DNA from: Actinophytocola sp963727495
Lineage (GTDB): Bacteria; Actinomycetota; Actinomycetes; Mycobacteriales; Pseudonocardiaceae
Direction: 5' to 3'
Length of the DNA stretch: 64,000 nucleotides
Assembly (NCBI GenBank): GCA_963727495.1
Contig: CAVSGQ010000007.1
Location: forward strand, 1,178,001 to 1,242,000
Numbering within the stretch: the first letter of the stretch is position 1; the number at the start of each line of letters is the position of its first letter. This document shows positions 16,704-25,459 of the stretch, one piece after another. Made by a program: the position numbers and the translations under genes. The notes under the pieces are model-generated. The model was given only the letters and a program-made list of their open reading frames with translations, was not told the origin of the DNA and searched no databases.

Positions 16704-17401
16704 GGCGCCGCCGGGCGGATCGTGTAGCCGAACCCGCGCACGGTGCGGATCAGCGCGGGCCGTTCGGCGTCGACCTTGCGCCGCAGCGTGGAGATGAACT
16801 TCTCCACCACCGCGCCGTCGCCGCCGAAGTCGTACTGCCACACGTGGTCGAGGATCTGCGCCTTGGACACGACCCGCCCGGCGTTGACCATCAGGTAGTG
16901 CAGCAGCCGGTACTCGGTCGGCGACAGCTCCACGTCCCGCCCGCCGCGGTGTACCCGGTGCGCCGAGGCGTCGAGCTCGAGGTCGCCGACCCGCATGGTG
17001 TCGCCGCCGTCGCCGTCGAGCCCGTCGCCGCGGGTCCGCCGCAGCACCGCCTCCAGCCGCGCGACGACCTCGCCCACGTCGAACGGCTTGGTGACGTAGT
17101 CGTCCGCGCCGATGCCCAGCCCCGCGATGCGGTCGCCGACGGCGTCGCGCGCGGTCAGGAACACGACCGGCACCGGGTCCCGGCGCGACCGCAGCAGCCG
17201 GACCAGCTCGAAGCCGTCCAGGTCGGGCAGCATCACGTCGAGCAGGATCAGGTCCGGGGCGCGTTCGACGACCGCGTCCAGGCACTCCCGGCCGGTACCC
17301 GCCACCGCGACGTCGAAGCCCGCGAAGCGCAGTGTGGACTCGAGCAGCTCACGGATGCGCCCGTCGTCGTCCACCACGAGGACCCGAGGGCGATCGCCCA
17401 T
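16700..17401 (-). CDS. OmpR-family response regulator
   Basis: The 233-residue protein has a receiver domain with acidic residues in LVVDDDGR, the phosphorylated Asp in ILLDVMLPDLDGFELV and the Lys of YVTKPFD. A C-terminal winged helix of PhoB/OmpR type (LSPTEYRLLHYLM, VWQYDFGGDGAVVEKFISTL, TVRGFGYTIR) follows. It is the first gene of the operon and is coupled to its kinase by a GTGA overlap. It probably controls the DUF2993-MMPL pair. Confidence 0.94.
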   Translation of the reverse strand: MGDRPRVLVVDDDGRIRELLESTLRFAGFDVAVAGTGRECLDAVVERAPDLILLDVMLPDLDGFELVRLLRSRRDPVPVVFLTARDAVGDRIAGLGIGADDYVTKPFDVGEVVARLEAVLRRTRGDGLDGDGGDTMRVGDLELDASAHRVHRGGRDVELSPTEYRLLHYLMVNAGRVVSKAQILDHVWQYDFGGDGAVVEKFISTLRRKVDAERPALIRTVRGFGYTIRPAAP

Positions 17402-17443
17402 GCCGGGAGCCTAAGGGATCTCGCCGGCCGGGGTCGTCCGGCG

Positions 17444-17827
17444 TCAGTGGGTGTGCGCGGTCCCGTTGACCTCCGGCCGCCCCGCCTGCTGCTCGTGGAA
17501 CTCCTGGAACGCCGCGTACGCGCGGGGTCCGTGGACCGTCGCCGGCCCGCCGTTCATCAGGAAGGCCACCCCCACGGCCTCCGCCACCTCCGCGGCCGTC
17601 GCACCCCGGCGCGCGGCGCCGCGGGCGTGCGCGGCCACGCACCCGTCGCACCCCTCGACCACCGCGATCGCGAGCGCGATCAGCTCCTTCGTCCGCGCGT
17701 CCAGCGCGCCCGGGGCGAGGGCGGCCTCGTGCAGCCCGGCGAACCCCCGGTACACGTCCGGTATGGCCTCGCGCAGCCGCCGGGTGGGCTCGCGCAGCTC
17801 GTCCTGGACCGCCCTGCCGTACCCCAT
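17444..17827 (-). CDS. Carboxymuconolactone decarboxylase / AhpD-like protein
   Basis: The 127-residue helical protein carries the AhpD-type active site EGCDGCVAAHARGA (CxxC followed by His), followed by GATAAEVAEAVGVAF. AhpD-family members reduce peroxiredoxins or act as alkylhydroperoxidases; others are protocatechuate-pathway decarboxylases lacking the CxxC. The cysteine pair here favours a redox role. It is a single gene on the minus strand. Confidence 0.85.
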   Translation of the reverse strand: MGYGRAVQDELREPTRRLREAIPDVYRGFAGLHEAALAPGALDARTKELIALAIAVVEGCDGCVAAHARGAARRGATAAEVAEAVGVAFLMNGGPATVHGPRAYAAFQEFHEQQAGRPEVNGTAHTH

Positions 17828-17951
17828 GACCGCTCCTTCCGCCGGGTCCTCAATGGCCAGGTTGCCGGTGGCGGCGGCGGGTGCGAACGAGTCGATGGTC
17901 CCGTCCGGGCGGGTAGGAAGGCCCGTCCGGACCGTCCGGGGCCGGACAAAG

Positions 17952-17986
17952 CACGACCCCGGCGATTTGGGCTAGCCGGGGTCGTG
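17952..17986. other. Perfect 12-bp-arm hairpin in a divergent intergenic gap
   Basis: CACGACCCCGGC and GCCGGGGTCGTG flank an 11-base loop. The gap lies between divergent genes, so a terminator for either is not expected. It could be part of a leader of the sulfotransferase mRNA, an operator, or the end of a small RNA. The pairing is directly visible; its role is unknown. Confidence 0.4.
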
Positions 17987-18082
17987 GGCGCGCCCGTGGG
18001 GGTCGAGCGCGCCTACCGGGTCCATCGCCGCGCCGGGGGCCGACGTTTCCGGCTCGGCGTGATCGCTCTAAGGTCGTGGCTC

Positions 18083-19258
18083 ATGGTCCGCCCGGCACCC
18101 CGCGCCTACCTGCACGTCGGCACGCCGAAGACCGGCACCACCTACCTGCAGGCGATGCTGTGGCGCAACCGCGGCCCGCTGCGCGCCGCCGGGGTGCTGT
18201 ATCCGGGCGACCGGCCGGACGCCCAGTTCCTCGCCACGCTCGACCTGCTCCAGCGGCGCTTCCACGGGCGCCTCGACCCCGCCGTGCCCGGTGCCTGGAA
18301 CCGGGTCGCCGAGGAGGTCCGCGCCTGGCCGGGAACCTCGGTGGTCTCGCACGAGATGCTGGCGCCGGCCGGCCCGCAGGCCGTGCGGCGCGCGATGCGG
18401 TCGCTCGCCGGCGTCGAGGTGCACGTCGTGTGCACGGCCCGGGACCTGGCCCGGCAGGTGCCCGCGGTGTGGCAGGAGGACGTGAAGAACCGGGGCAGGC
18501 TGTCCTTCGACGAGTTCAGCCGCTCGCTGCGGGGGGCCGACGACTCGGTCGACCCGTACTTCGCCACCACGTTCTGGGGTTACCAGGACCTGCCCGCGGT
18601 GCTGCGGACCTGGGGCACCGACCTGCCGCCCGGGCGGGTGCACGTGATCCCGCTGCCGCACGGGGGCGGGCGCGGCACGCTGTGGCCGCGGTTCGCCGAG
18701 GTGGTCGGTGTCGACCCGGGCCGCTGCCCGGTCGAGATCGAGGCGCGCAACCCGTCCACGGGCGTGGTCGAGACGAACCTGCTGCGGTTGCTCAACACGA
18801 CCGGCGTGGTGGACGACCTGGACTGGCCCGCCTACGAGAACCTGGTCAAGGAGTACCTGGCCCTCGACGTGCTGGCCGGGCGGCCCGGCTCGGTGCCGCT
18901 GCGGCTGCCCGCCGAGGACCGGCACTGGGTCGAGCAGCGCAGCAAGAAGGCCGTCGAGTCGCTGCGGGAGGCCGGCTACCACGTCGCCGGCGACCTGGCC
19001 GACCTGCTGCCGGCCGCGGCGGACCACGACGTGCCGCATCCGGACCGGGCCGGCGACGCCGACCTGCTGGACGCCTCGCTGTACGCGCTCGGGGCCACCC
19101 TGCGACGCCTCGGCGAGGAGCGCCGGCCGCTCGCGGCGGACGGGAGCCTGCGCGGCCTGCTGCTCGCCCGGTACGGCCGGGACCCGTGGATGCGGTGGGC
19201 ACTGCGCGGCTACCGCCGGGCGCGGACCGCCGTGCGGAGGCTGCGCCGCGGCCGCTGA
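18083..19258 (+). CDS. Sulfotransferase-family P-loop protein
   Basis: The 391-residue protein starts with YLHVGTPKTGTTYLQAMLW, the 5'-phosphosulfate-binding loop of PAPS-dependent sulfotransferases. A second PAPS contact with a strand-turn-helix (VHVVCTARDLARQVPAVWQE) follows near residue 115-135. Actinomycete relatives sulfate glycolipids or natural products, and the acceptor here is unknown. A basic tail (YRRARTAVRRLRRGR) ends the protein. ATG 18083 is used because it places the P-loop at residue 13. Confidence 0.75.
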   Translation: MVRPAPRAYLHVGTPKTGTTYLQAMLWRNRGPLRAAGVLYPGDRPDAQFLATLDLLQRRFHGRLDPAVPGAWNRVAEEVRAWPGTSVVSHEMLAPAGPQAVRRAMRSLAGVEVHVVCTARDLARQVPAVWQEDVKNRGRLSFDEFSRSLRGADDSVDPYFATTFWGYQDLPAVLRTWGTDLPPGRVHVIPLPHGGGRGTLWPRFAEVVGVDPGRCPVEIEARNPSTGVVETNLLRLLNTTGVVDDLDWPAYENLVKEYLALDVLAGRPGSVPLRLPAEDRHWVEQRSKKAVESLREAGYHVAGDLADLLPAAADHDVPHPDRAGDADLLDASLYALGATLRRLGEERRPLAADGSLRGLLLARYGRDPWMRWALRGYRRARTAVRRLRRGR

Positions 19259-19271
19259 GCGCGCTGCCGGG

Positions 19272-20177
19272 TCACCTCAGGTGTTCCCGGACGACCGCGA
19301 CCGGGCACTCGGCGTGGTGCAGCAACGCCTGGCTGACCGAGCCGAGCCCGAGCCCGGTGAGGGCGCCCCGGCCCCGGGAGCCGACGACGACCAGCTGGGC
19401 CCCGGCGGCGGCGGTGAGCAACGCGTGCTCCGGGCGATCCCGCTCGACGACCTTGCGCACGTCGATGTCGGGGTACTTGTCCCGCCAGGCCGCGAGGCTC
19501 TCGTCCAGCAGGCGGGTCTCGTCGGCGCGCACCCACTCCCAGTCGACCGTCCACGGCAGGGCCGACCAGTTCCCGGCGAGGTTCATGTCCAGCCAGGTGT
19601 GCACGGCGACCAGCGGCACCCCGCGCTCGGCCGCGGACTCGAAGGCGAAGCGCACCGCGTCGTCGCTCAGCGCGGACCCGTCGACGCCCACCACGACCGG
19701 CCCGGTCTCGCGCGGCACTCCGTCCATGGTGGACGCGTGCAGGACCACGACCGGGCAGTGGCCGTGGGCGGACAGCGCGACGGCGACCGAGCCGACCAGC
19801 AGCCCGGAGAACCCGCCGAGCCCCCGCGAACCGAGCACGACCAGCTGTGCCGTCACCGACTCGTGGACCAGGACGTCGGACACCAGGCCGTCGCGCAGGT
19901 CGGTGCTCAGCGTCACCGCCGGCACCGCGGTGCGCGCGGCGCCGGCGGCCTGGTTGAGCCAGTACCGGCCCTGCGCGAGGACGGCGTCGTGGAACTCGCG
20001 CGGCGGCGTGACCCGCCTCGGGTGCCGCACGGGCGCCACCTGGCACACGTGCACCAGGCGCAGCGGCGCGTTCCGCCGCGCGGCCTCCCGGGCCGCCCAG
20101 CGCACCGCGTGCAGTGCCGAGGCGGAGCCGTCGACACCGACGACGATCGGGTGCCGGTCGGGTCCGGTGTGTGTCAT
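19272..20177 (-). CDS. Tandem UspA-domain universal stress protein
   Basis: The 301-residue protein has two Usp domains (about residues 10-145 and 157-300). Each has the VVGVDGSA start and a GSRGxG phosphate-binding loop (GSRGLGGFSGLLVGSVA, GSRGRGALTGLGLGSVS). This is the architecture of the mycobacterial DosR-regulon Usp proteins, which bind ATP and influence persistence. AGGAGG lies seven bases before ATG. It follows the nitroreductase gene after 41 bases on the same strand, so the two are likely co-transcribed from a promoter carrying a DosR-like box. Confidence 0.9.
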   Translation of the reverse strand: MTHTGPDRHPIVVGVDGSASALHAVRWAAREAARRNAPLRLVHVCQVAPVRHPRRVTPPREFHDAVLAQGRYWLNQAAGAARTAVPAVTLSTDLRDGLVSDVLVHESVTAQLVVLGSRGLGGFSGLLVGSVAVALSAHGHCPVVVLHASTMDGVPRETGPVVVGVDGSALSDDAVRFAFESAAERGVPLVAVHTWLDMNLAGNWSALPWTVDWEWVRADETRLLDESLAAWRDKYPDIDVRKVVERDRPEHALLTAAAGAQLVVVGSRGRGALTGLGLGSVSQALLHHAECPVAVVREHLR

Positions 20178-20218
20178 GGCGGATCCTCCTGTGCTGTGCC
20201 TCGCGGCGAGCGGGCGCC

Positions 20219-21217
20219 TCACCGCTGCGTGGGGGTCTCGTCGGTGGTCCGGAACGTGGCGACCTCGGCCACGGAACGGCGCGGGGTGGGCGCGGGCGGG
20301 TAGCCGTAGCCGATCCGCAGCACGGTCTGCGGGTGGTGGTGGCCGCCGAGCAGCGTGCGCAGCGCCTCGCGGGTGTGCGGCACCTCGATCGGCTGGGACA
20401 GGAACGACGCGCTCAGCCCCGCGCGGGTCGCGCGGAGCAGCACGCGCTGCAACGCCTGGCCGGCTCGCACCCGGTCGCGCACCGTGTCACCGGGTGAGGT
20501 CAGCGCGGCCACCAGCGGTTCCTGCTCGAACGGGCGCTCGACCCCGGCGCCCTCGTCGCCGTAGCTGCGCAGCTTGAGCAACATCGGGCCACTCGGCCGC
20601 GGGCCACCCGCGGACCGCGGCACGCCGTCCACCCGGCCCACGGTTCCGCTCGTCCAGTCGTGCAGCTCGGTCTGGAAGTCGGTGTCGTCCTCCTGCAGGT
20701 GGTCGGCGCGCCGCAGCAGCCCGGCGAAGGCGTCCAGCGTCCTGGGCGAGTCGAGCATGACCAGTCCGGCGCCCTCGTTCCGCGCCGCGTCGACGAGCTT
20801 GCGGCGGTGCTGTGGCGGTACCGAACGCTCGTCGAAGGGGCGCCGGTTGGTCGCCCGCCGGTCGATCACCGCGGCCAGCGTCCGCGCCTCCGGCGTGGCC
20901 AGGTGGTGCCCGCCGACCCGCACGCTGGCGAGAAGGTCCGGCCGTTCCGGGTCGGGCAGCAGGTCGGCGAGCACGGCCCGGTCCTGCGTCCGCAGGGCGA
21001 GGATCAGGTTGAACAGCGCCGCGCCGCAGGACAGCTGCGCCTCGCGGGCGTCCGGGTCGGCCACCGGCAGCACCCGCTCCCGGTCGAGGAGCACCTCGAT
21101 GCGCGGCGCGGTCACGACGAACAGCCACGGCTGGGTGTTGTGCACCGACGGTGCCCGGGTCGCCGCGTGCAGGGCCCGCTCGATGACCCCGGTCAACGTG
21201 GGATCGGTGGTGCCCAT
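20219..21217 (-). CDS. Acg-type nitroreductase family protein
   Basis: The 332-residue protein matches the Acg (Rv2032-like) group of flavin-binding nitroreductase-fold proteins. It has an N-terminal RAPSVHNTQPW motif, REAQLSCGAALFNL, VIDRRATNRRPFDE, and C-terminal FLSQPIE and QTVLRIGYG segments. Mycobacterial Acg is one of the strongest DosR targets and is thought to sequester flavin rather than reduce nitro compounds. Adjacency to a tandem Usp gene, and a box at 21307-21320 upstream, support a dormancy role. Confidence 0.87.
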   Translation of the reverse strand: MGTTDPTLTGVIERALHAATRAPSVHNTQPWLFVVTAPRIEVLLDRERVLPVADPDAREAQLSCGAALFNLILALRTQDRAVLADLLPDPERPDLLASVRVGGHHLATPEARTLAAVIDRRATNRRPFDERSVPPQHRRKLVDAARNEGAGLVMLDSPRTLDAFAGLLRRADHLQEDDTDFQTELHDWTSGTVGRVDGVPRSAGGPRPSGPMLLKLRSYGDEGAGVERPFEQEPLVAALTSPGDTVRDRVRAGQALQRVLLRATRAGLSASFLSQPIEVPHTREALRTLLGGHHHPQTVLRIGYGYPPAPTPRRSVAEVATFRTTDETPTQR

Positions 21218-21306
21218 CGGTTGCTCCTACGGCGTGGTCCGGTTGGCTGCCTCCAGCCTCGCGTGGCGCGGTGCCGCGCGGGAGCGCCGAGGTCCCCTTG
21301 TCCACA

Positions 21307-21320
21307 GGGCATTTCGTCCC
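21307..21320. promoter_or_regulatory. DosR/DevR-like box upstream of the nitroreductase-Usp operon
   Basis: GGGCATTTCGTCCC keeps both outer GGG and CCC triplets and the T-rich centre of the mycobacterial consensus TTSGGGACTWWAGTCCCSAA. It sits about 90 bases upstream of the nitroreductase start. It shares the TTTCG core with the boxes at 22634 and 45870. The match is by eye. Confidence 0.5.
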
Positions 21321-21333
21321 GGGCTCCGGCCGG

Positions 21334-21996
21334 TCAGGATCCGGCCGGCGCCACGTCCAGCGTGCTGGTGCCGGCGACGTAGGCGATCCGGCGCGCGATC
21401 GCGACCGCGTGGTCGGCGTAGCGCTCGAGGTAACGGCCGACGAGCGTCATGTCCATCGCGCGGCGGAGGTCCTGCGGCCCGGGCAGCCCGAACAGCTGGT
21501 GGTGCAGCCGCTCCTGCAGCACGTCCAGCTCCTCGTCGGCCTGCTCCAGCCCGGTCACCGCGGCGGCGTCCCGGGTGGCCACCACCCGCGCCGCCGCCGC
21601 GGTGATCCGGTGCACCCGGTCGGCCATCTCGGTCACGGTGGGTCGCAGCTCGTCCGGCACGGCACCGTCCGGGGCGTGCGCCCGGGCGATCTCGGCGATG
21701 TGGGTGGCCAGCTTGCCCATCCGCCGCAGGTCGACGCTGATCCGCAGGCACGCCACGATCGTCCGCAGGTCCGTGGCGACCGGTTGCTCGCGGGCCAGCA
21801 GGTCCAGCGCCACCTCGTCCATGTCGCACTGGCGGGTCGCGATGGCGCCCTCGGCGTCGATGACGGCGTCGGCGAGCCGGCTGTCGGCCCGCAGCAGTGC
21901 CGCGGACGCGTCCCGCATCGCGCTGTCGACGACCGACACCAGCTCGTTCACCCGGCCGGCGAGGTCGTCGAGCTTCTCATGGAACCTCGTGCGCAT
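21334..21996 (-). CDS. phoU: PhoU-family phosphate signalling regulator
   Basis: The 220-residue all-helical protein has two PhoU three-helix repeats (about residues 8-105 and 115-210). Metal-binding E/D motifs are visible in DLRRMGKLATHIAEIARAH and ARYLERYADHAVAIARRI-like positions. PhoU restrains the PstSCAB transporter and the PhoR kinase. No pst gene is nearby; here it follows a GNAT gene with a 20-base overlap. A paralogue serving stress or persistence rather than classical phosphate control is possible. GAGGAG lies seven bases before ATG. Confidence 0.85.
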   Translation of the reverse strand: MRTRFHEKLDDLAGRVNELVSVVDSAMRDASAALLRADSRLADAVIDAEGAIATRQCDMDEVALDLLAREQPVATDLRTIVACLRISVDLRRMGKLATHIAEIARAHAPDGAVPDELRPTVTEMADRVHRITAAAARVVATRDAAAVTGLEQADEELDVLQERLHHQLFGLPGPQDLRRAMDMTLVGRYLERYADHAVAIARRIAYVAGTSTLDVAPAGS

Positions 21997-22576
21997 CGGG
22001 GGGCTCCTCTCCCAGCTCACGGTCGATGGCGACGGCGCACTCGGCCACGCCCTGCCTGATGATCCGCCGCGACCCGCCGGCCACGTGGTCGAGCAGCGCC
22101 GCCACCGGCCGGTTCTCCGCCAGGTAGAGCGCGTCGAAGTACCGGATGCCCCGGGCGGCCCCGGCCTCCGCGAGCATCTCCACGAGTGCGGTGGCGAGCC
22201 CGACCCGGCGCCAGGCCGGATCCACCACGACCGCGACGTCGGCGGCGCCGTCGGTCGCGAGCACCGACTCGTACCGGGCGATCGCGACGCCCCGGCCGGT
22301 CCGCGGGTCGCCCGCGACGAGCGCGAAGCGGCGCAGGTAGTCCACGGTGGTCAGCCAGGTCAGCAGCCGGGGCGTCAGGTGGGGCGGCACGCCGAGGAAC
22401 CGGCGGCGCAGCGTGTCGGCGTCGGCCCGGGCGACCGCCTCGGCCAGCGCGGGTGCGTCGCTCGGCAGCACCGGCCGCACCGCCACGACGCGGCCGTCAC
22501 GCAGGCGCACCTCGCGCTCGAACTCCCGCGGGTAGCCCGGCGGGAGCGCGGTGCCGACCGGCTCGGACGTCGTCAC
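21977..22576 (-). CDS. GNAT family N-acetyltransferase
   Basis: The 199-residue protein has the GNAT acyl-CoA fold: RLRDGRVVAVRPVLPSDAPAL at the start, VAVVVDPAWRRVGLATALVE as the pyrophosphate-binding motif A near residue 115, and a C-terminal YLAENRPVAALLDH motif B. The region resembles the GNAT domains attached to protein lysine acetyltransferases in actinobacteria. The acceptor is unknown. The 3' end overlaps phoU by 20 bases, so the two are one operon, with a good DosR-like box 58 bases upstream. Confidence 0.85.
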   Translation of the reverse strand: MTTSEPVGTALPPGYPREFEREVRLRDGRVVAVRPVLPSDAPALAEAVARADADTLRRRFLGVPPHLTPRLLTWLTTVDYLRRFALVAGDPRTGRGVAIARYESVLATDGAADVAVVVDPAWRRVGLATALVEMLAEAGAARGIRYFDALYLAENRPVAALLDHVAGGSRRIIRQGVAECAVAIDRELGEEPPDAHEVP

Positions 22577-22633
22577 CCCCGTATGGTCCGGCCCGGGACC
22601 CCGCGCCGAACCAGGCGAACGGCCGCACCCGCC

Positions 22634-22647
22634 GGGACTTTCGGCCC
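22634..22647. promoter_or_regulatory. DosR/DevR-like box upstream of GNAT-phoU
   Basis: GGGACTTTCGGCCC matches 12 of 14 positions of the DosR core GGGACTWWAGTCCC. It is 58 bases upstream of the GNAT ATG and in the gap behind the P-type ATPase gene. It is the best of the boxes in this window. Confidence 0.55.
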
Positions 22648-22654
22648 GGTGCCG

Positions 22655-25231
22655 TCAGGCCCGGGAGCGGCGGCGGGCGCGCAGGGCCTTGTCGACGGCG
22701 TCGGCCAGCCACACGGCGGGCACGGCCAGCACGGCCATGCCCCAGCCGAGCCAGCTCGGCAGTCGGCCACCGAGCACCTCCGGCAGCGGCGGCAGCAGCA
22801 GGAACACGGCGAGCATCGCCAGCTCGAAGCCGACCGCGACGGTGAGCAGCCGGTTGCCGGCGAACCGGACCCGGCCGACCCAGCGCGTCTCGCTGCGGCA
22901 GGCGTAGGCGTTGGCGAGCTGGCCGAGCACGACCGCGGTGAACAGCGCCCCGGACGCCGTGGCGACCGCTGTCGTGGCGGGGGTGGCACCCCACGTCCAC
23001 CCGGCCGCGGCGAGCACCACCAGGAACGCCGCCATCGACGTCACCGCCTCGGCGGGACCGAGCACGCCGAACGCGCGCCGCAGGACCCGCCGGTCGATCA
23101 GCCGCCCCGCCTTGGCGGGACCCCGCATGGTGCGCGGGTTCGGTGCCTCGGCACCCAGTGCCAGCGCCGGCAGCAGGTCGGTCCCGATGTCGAGGGCGAG
23201 CACCTGCAGCACGGTCAGGCCGAGCGGGATGCTGCCGCCGGACAGCGCCCAGATCGCGAACGGCGCGAGCTCGGCGACGTTGTCGGTGAGGTGGTAGGTC
23301 AGGAACCGGCGGATGTTCGCGAAGGTCGCACGGCCCAGCTCGACGGCGTTGACGATGGTGCCGAAGTGGTCGTCGAGCAGCACCAGGTCGGCCGCCTCGC
23401 GTGCCACGTCGGTGCCCGACGCGCCCATCGCGACCCCGATGTCGGCGGCGCGCAGCGCGGGCCCGTCGTTCACCCCGTCGCCGGTCATCGCCACCACGTG
23501 CCCGCGCGCCTGCAGCGCCCGGGCGAGCCGCAGCTTCTCCTCGGGCGAGACCCGCGCGACCACGACGCCGTCGCGTTCGAGCACCTCGGCCAGGACGACG
23601 TCGTCGGCGGGCAGCTCGCCACCGGACAGCACGATCCCGTCCGGGCCGAGCAGCCCGACCGCCGCGGCGATCGCCCGGGCGGTGCCGGGGTGGTCGCCGG
23701 TGACCATCGCCAGCTTGATGCCCGCAGTCCTGCAGGCGGCGATCGCGTCGGCGACGTCGGGGCGCGGCGGGTCGGCGAGGCCGATCAGCCCGAGCAGCGT
23801 CAGGTCCCGCTCGATCGCGTCCGGGCCGTCCACCGCCACCACGCCGCGGCGCCGGGCGACGGCCAGCACCCGCAGCCCGCGCTCGCTCATCGCGGCGATC
23901 TCCGCGCCCGCCCCGGACGGCACGCCGGTGCACAACGCCAGCACCACGTCCGGCGCGCCGCTGACGTGCAGCCCGTCCGCGTCCACGACCGACGCGCGGC
24001 GCCGGCGCGGGTCGAACGGGTACCGCGCCGCGGTGGGCGGGAACGACGTCACGCCCGCCCGGGTGGCGAGCACGTGCAGGGCGACCTCCATCGGGTCGCC
24101 GACCGGCCGCCAGTGACCGCGGTCGAGCACCGCGTGGGAGTCCGGCGAGCACCGCGCGGCGCTGTCGGCCGCCGCCACCGCCGCCGCCTGCGCCGCCGGC
24201 TCCCCGGTCAGCCCGCCGTCGGGCCCGTAGCCCTCGCCGGTGACGCCGACCCCGCCGCCGGGCGTCCACACGGCGGCCACGGACATCTCGTTGCGGGTGA
24301 GCGTGCCGGTCTTGTCGGTGCAGATGAACGTCGTGGCGCCGAGCGTCTCCACCGACTCCAGCCGGCGCACCAGCGCGTGCCGCGCCGCCATCCGCTGCCC
24401 GGCCCGGGCCAGCGAGAGGGTCACCGTCGGCAGCAGGCCCTCCGGCACCAGGGCCACGGTCACCCCGATGGCGAACAGGAACCCGTCGTTCACGTCGAGC
24501 CCGAGCAGCAGCGACGCGCCGAAGAAGGCGACCCCGACGCCGACCGAGACCGCCCCGATGGTCTTCACCACGCGGTGCAGCTGGTTCGCCAGCGGGCTGC
24601 GCGGGCGCGCCGCGTGCTCGGTGACCGCCGCGATCCCGGCCAGCCGGGTCCCCGCGCCGGTGGCGGTGACGACGGCGGCGCCGTGCCCCTCCACCACGTA
24701 CGTGCCCGCGTAGACGGTCGCGTCCGTGGCCGGGTGCACCGGCCTGCTCTCCCCGCTGAGCGTGGACTCGTCCACCGCCAGCCGCCCGCCCGGCAGCACC
24801 GACGCGTCCGCGCACACCCGGTCCCCGGCCTCCAGCAGCACGACGTCGCCGGCGACGAGGTCGGCCGCGTCGACCACGACCGCGCGGCCGTCGCGGCGCA
24901 CGGTCGCGCGCACCGGCAGCAGGTCGCGCAGCCGGTCGGCGGCCCGGTCCGCGCGGTACTCCTGGGCGAAGGAGAACAGCCCGTTGAGCACGACGACGAC
25001 CGCGATGGCCACCGCGAGCACCGGCATGCCGGCGAGCACCGCGAGCCCGGCGGCCACCCACAGCATGATCGCGAAGAAGTGCACGAACTGGCCGGCGAGC
25101 ACCAGCGCCGGGTGGCGCCGGCGCGGGCCGGGCAGCCGGTTCGGCCCGCCGGTGCGCAGCCGTGCCGCGGCCTCGGCCGCCGACAGGCCCGCCGCCTCGG
25201 GCGTGGTGCGAGTGTTCGCGGGGTTGCTCAT
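22655..25231 (-). CDS. P2-type cation-transporting ATPase (CtpF-like)
   Basis: The 858-residue protein is a P-type ATPase. In order it has a cation N-terminal domain (AAGLSAAEAAARLRTGGPN), the actuator loop DESTLSGESRPV, helix-4 ALVPEGLLPTVTLSLA, the phosphorylation site ICTDKTGTLTRNEM near residue 305, MVTGDHPGTA, and the hinge MTGDGVNDGPALRAADIGVA. PEGLL and the domain order place it in the P2 group (Ca2+, Na+ or K+). Mycobacterial CtpF, a DosR target, is the closest well-known analogue. The reading frame stays open upstream through the repeat array, but ATG 25231 begins the conserved domain. Confidence 0.9.
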   Translation of the reverse strand: MSNPANTRTTPEAAGLSAAEAAARLRTGGPNRLPGPRRRHPALVLAGQFVHFFAIMLWVAAGLAVLAGMPVLAVAIAVVVVLNGLFSFAQEYRADRAADRLRDLLPVRATVRRDGRAVVVDAADLVAGDVVLLEAGDRVCADASVLPGGRLAVDESTLSGESRPVHPATDATVYAGTYVVEGHGAAVVTATGAGTRLAGIAAVTEHAARPRSPLANQLHRVVKTIGAVSVGVGVAFFGASLLLGLDVNDGFLFAIGVTVALVPEGLLPTVTLSLARAGQRMAARHALVRRLESVETLGATTFICTDKTGTLTRNEMSVAAVWTPGGGVGVTGEGYGPDGGLTGEPAAQAAAVAAADSAARCSPDSHAVLDRGHWRPVGDPMEVALHVLATRAGVTSFPPTAARYPFDPRRRRASVVDADGLHVSGAPDVVLALCTGVPSGAGAEIAAMSERGLRVLAVARRRGVVAVDGPDAIERDLTLLGLIGLADPPRPDVADAIAACRTAGIKLAMVTGDHPGTARAIAAAVGLLGPDGIVLSGGELPADDVVLAEVLERDGVVVARVSPEEKLRLARALQARGHVVAMTGDGVNDGPALRAADIGVAMGASGTDVAREAADLVLLDDHFGTIVNAVELGRATFANIRRFLTYHLTDNVAELAPFAIWALSGGSIPLGLTVLQVLALDIGTDLLPALALGAEAPNPRTMRGPAKAGRLIDRRVLRRAFGVLGPAEAVTSMAAFLVVLAAAGWTWGATPATTAVATASGALFTAVVLGQLANAYACRSETRWVGRVRFAGNRLLTVAVGFELAMLAVFLLLPPLPEVLGGRLPSWLGWGMAVLAVPAVWLADAVDKALRARRRSRA

Positions 25232-25329
25232 CGGGGGTCCGCGCGGCGGGCGTTCGTGCGCCGCCGCACCGGAACGGCCGGTCTCCTCGTCACCGTTCCA
25301 GGGTCGCCACCCGCCCGGCGGCCGGACAG

Positions 25330-25384
25330 GGGACCAGGTCCCGACCGGCCCGGGACGGTGGGCCGCATCCGGGCACGGGTGCCC
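25330..25384. promoter_or_regulatory. Pair of palindromes upstream of the P-type ATPase
   Basis: GGGACCAGGTCCC (25330-25342) and GGGCACGGGTGCCC (25371-25384) are perfect palindromes 100-150 bases upstream of the ATPase start. Between them lies GGGACGGTGGGCCG, which resembles a degenerate DosR-like site. They could be operators for a response regulator; spacing in the first differs from the classical 14-bp box. Confidence 0.35.
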
Positions 25385-25459
25385 CTGACCCGGAGGGCAG
25401 GGCCACCCGCCCGGTTCATCCGCCGAGTAGCGCCTTGTCAGGTCTCCGCGCTCTCCCGC

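Noticed and set aside
17952..17986. tRNA-like structure in the divergent gap
   Set aside because: Only one stem is visible and no cloverleaf or T-loop consensus is present.
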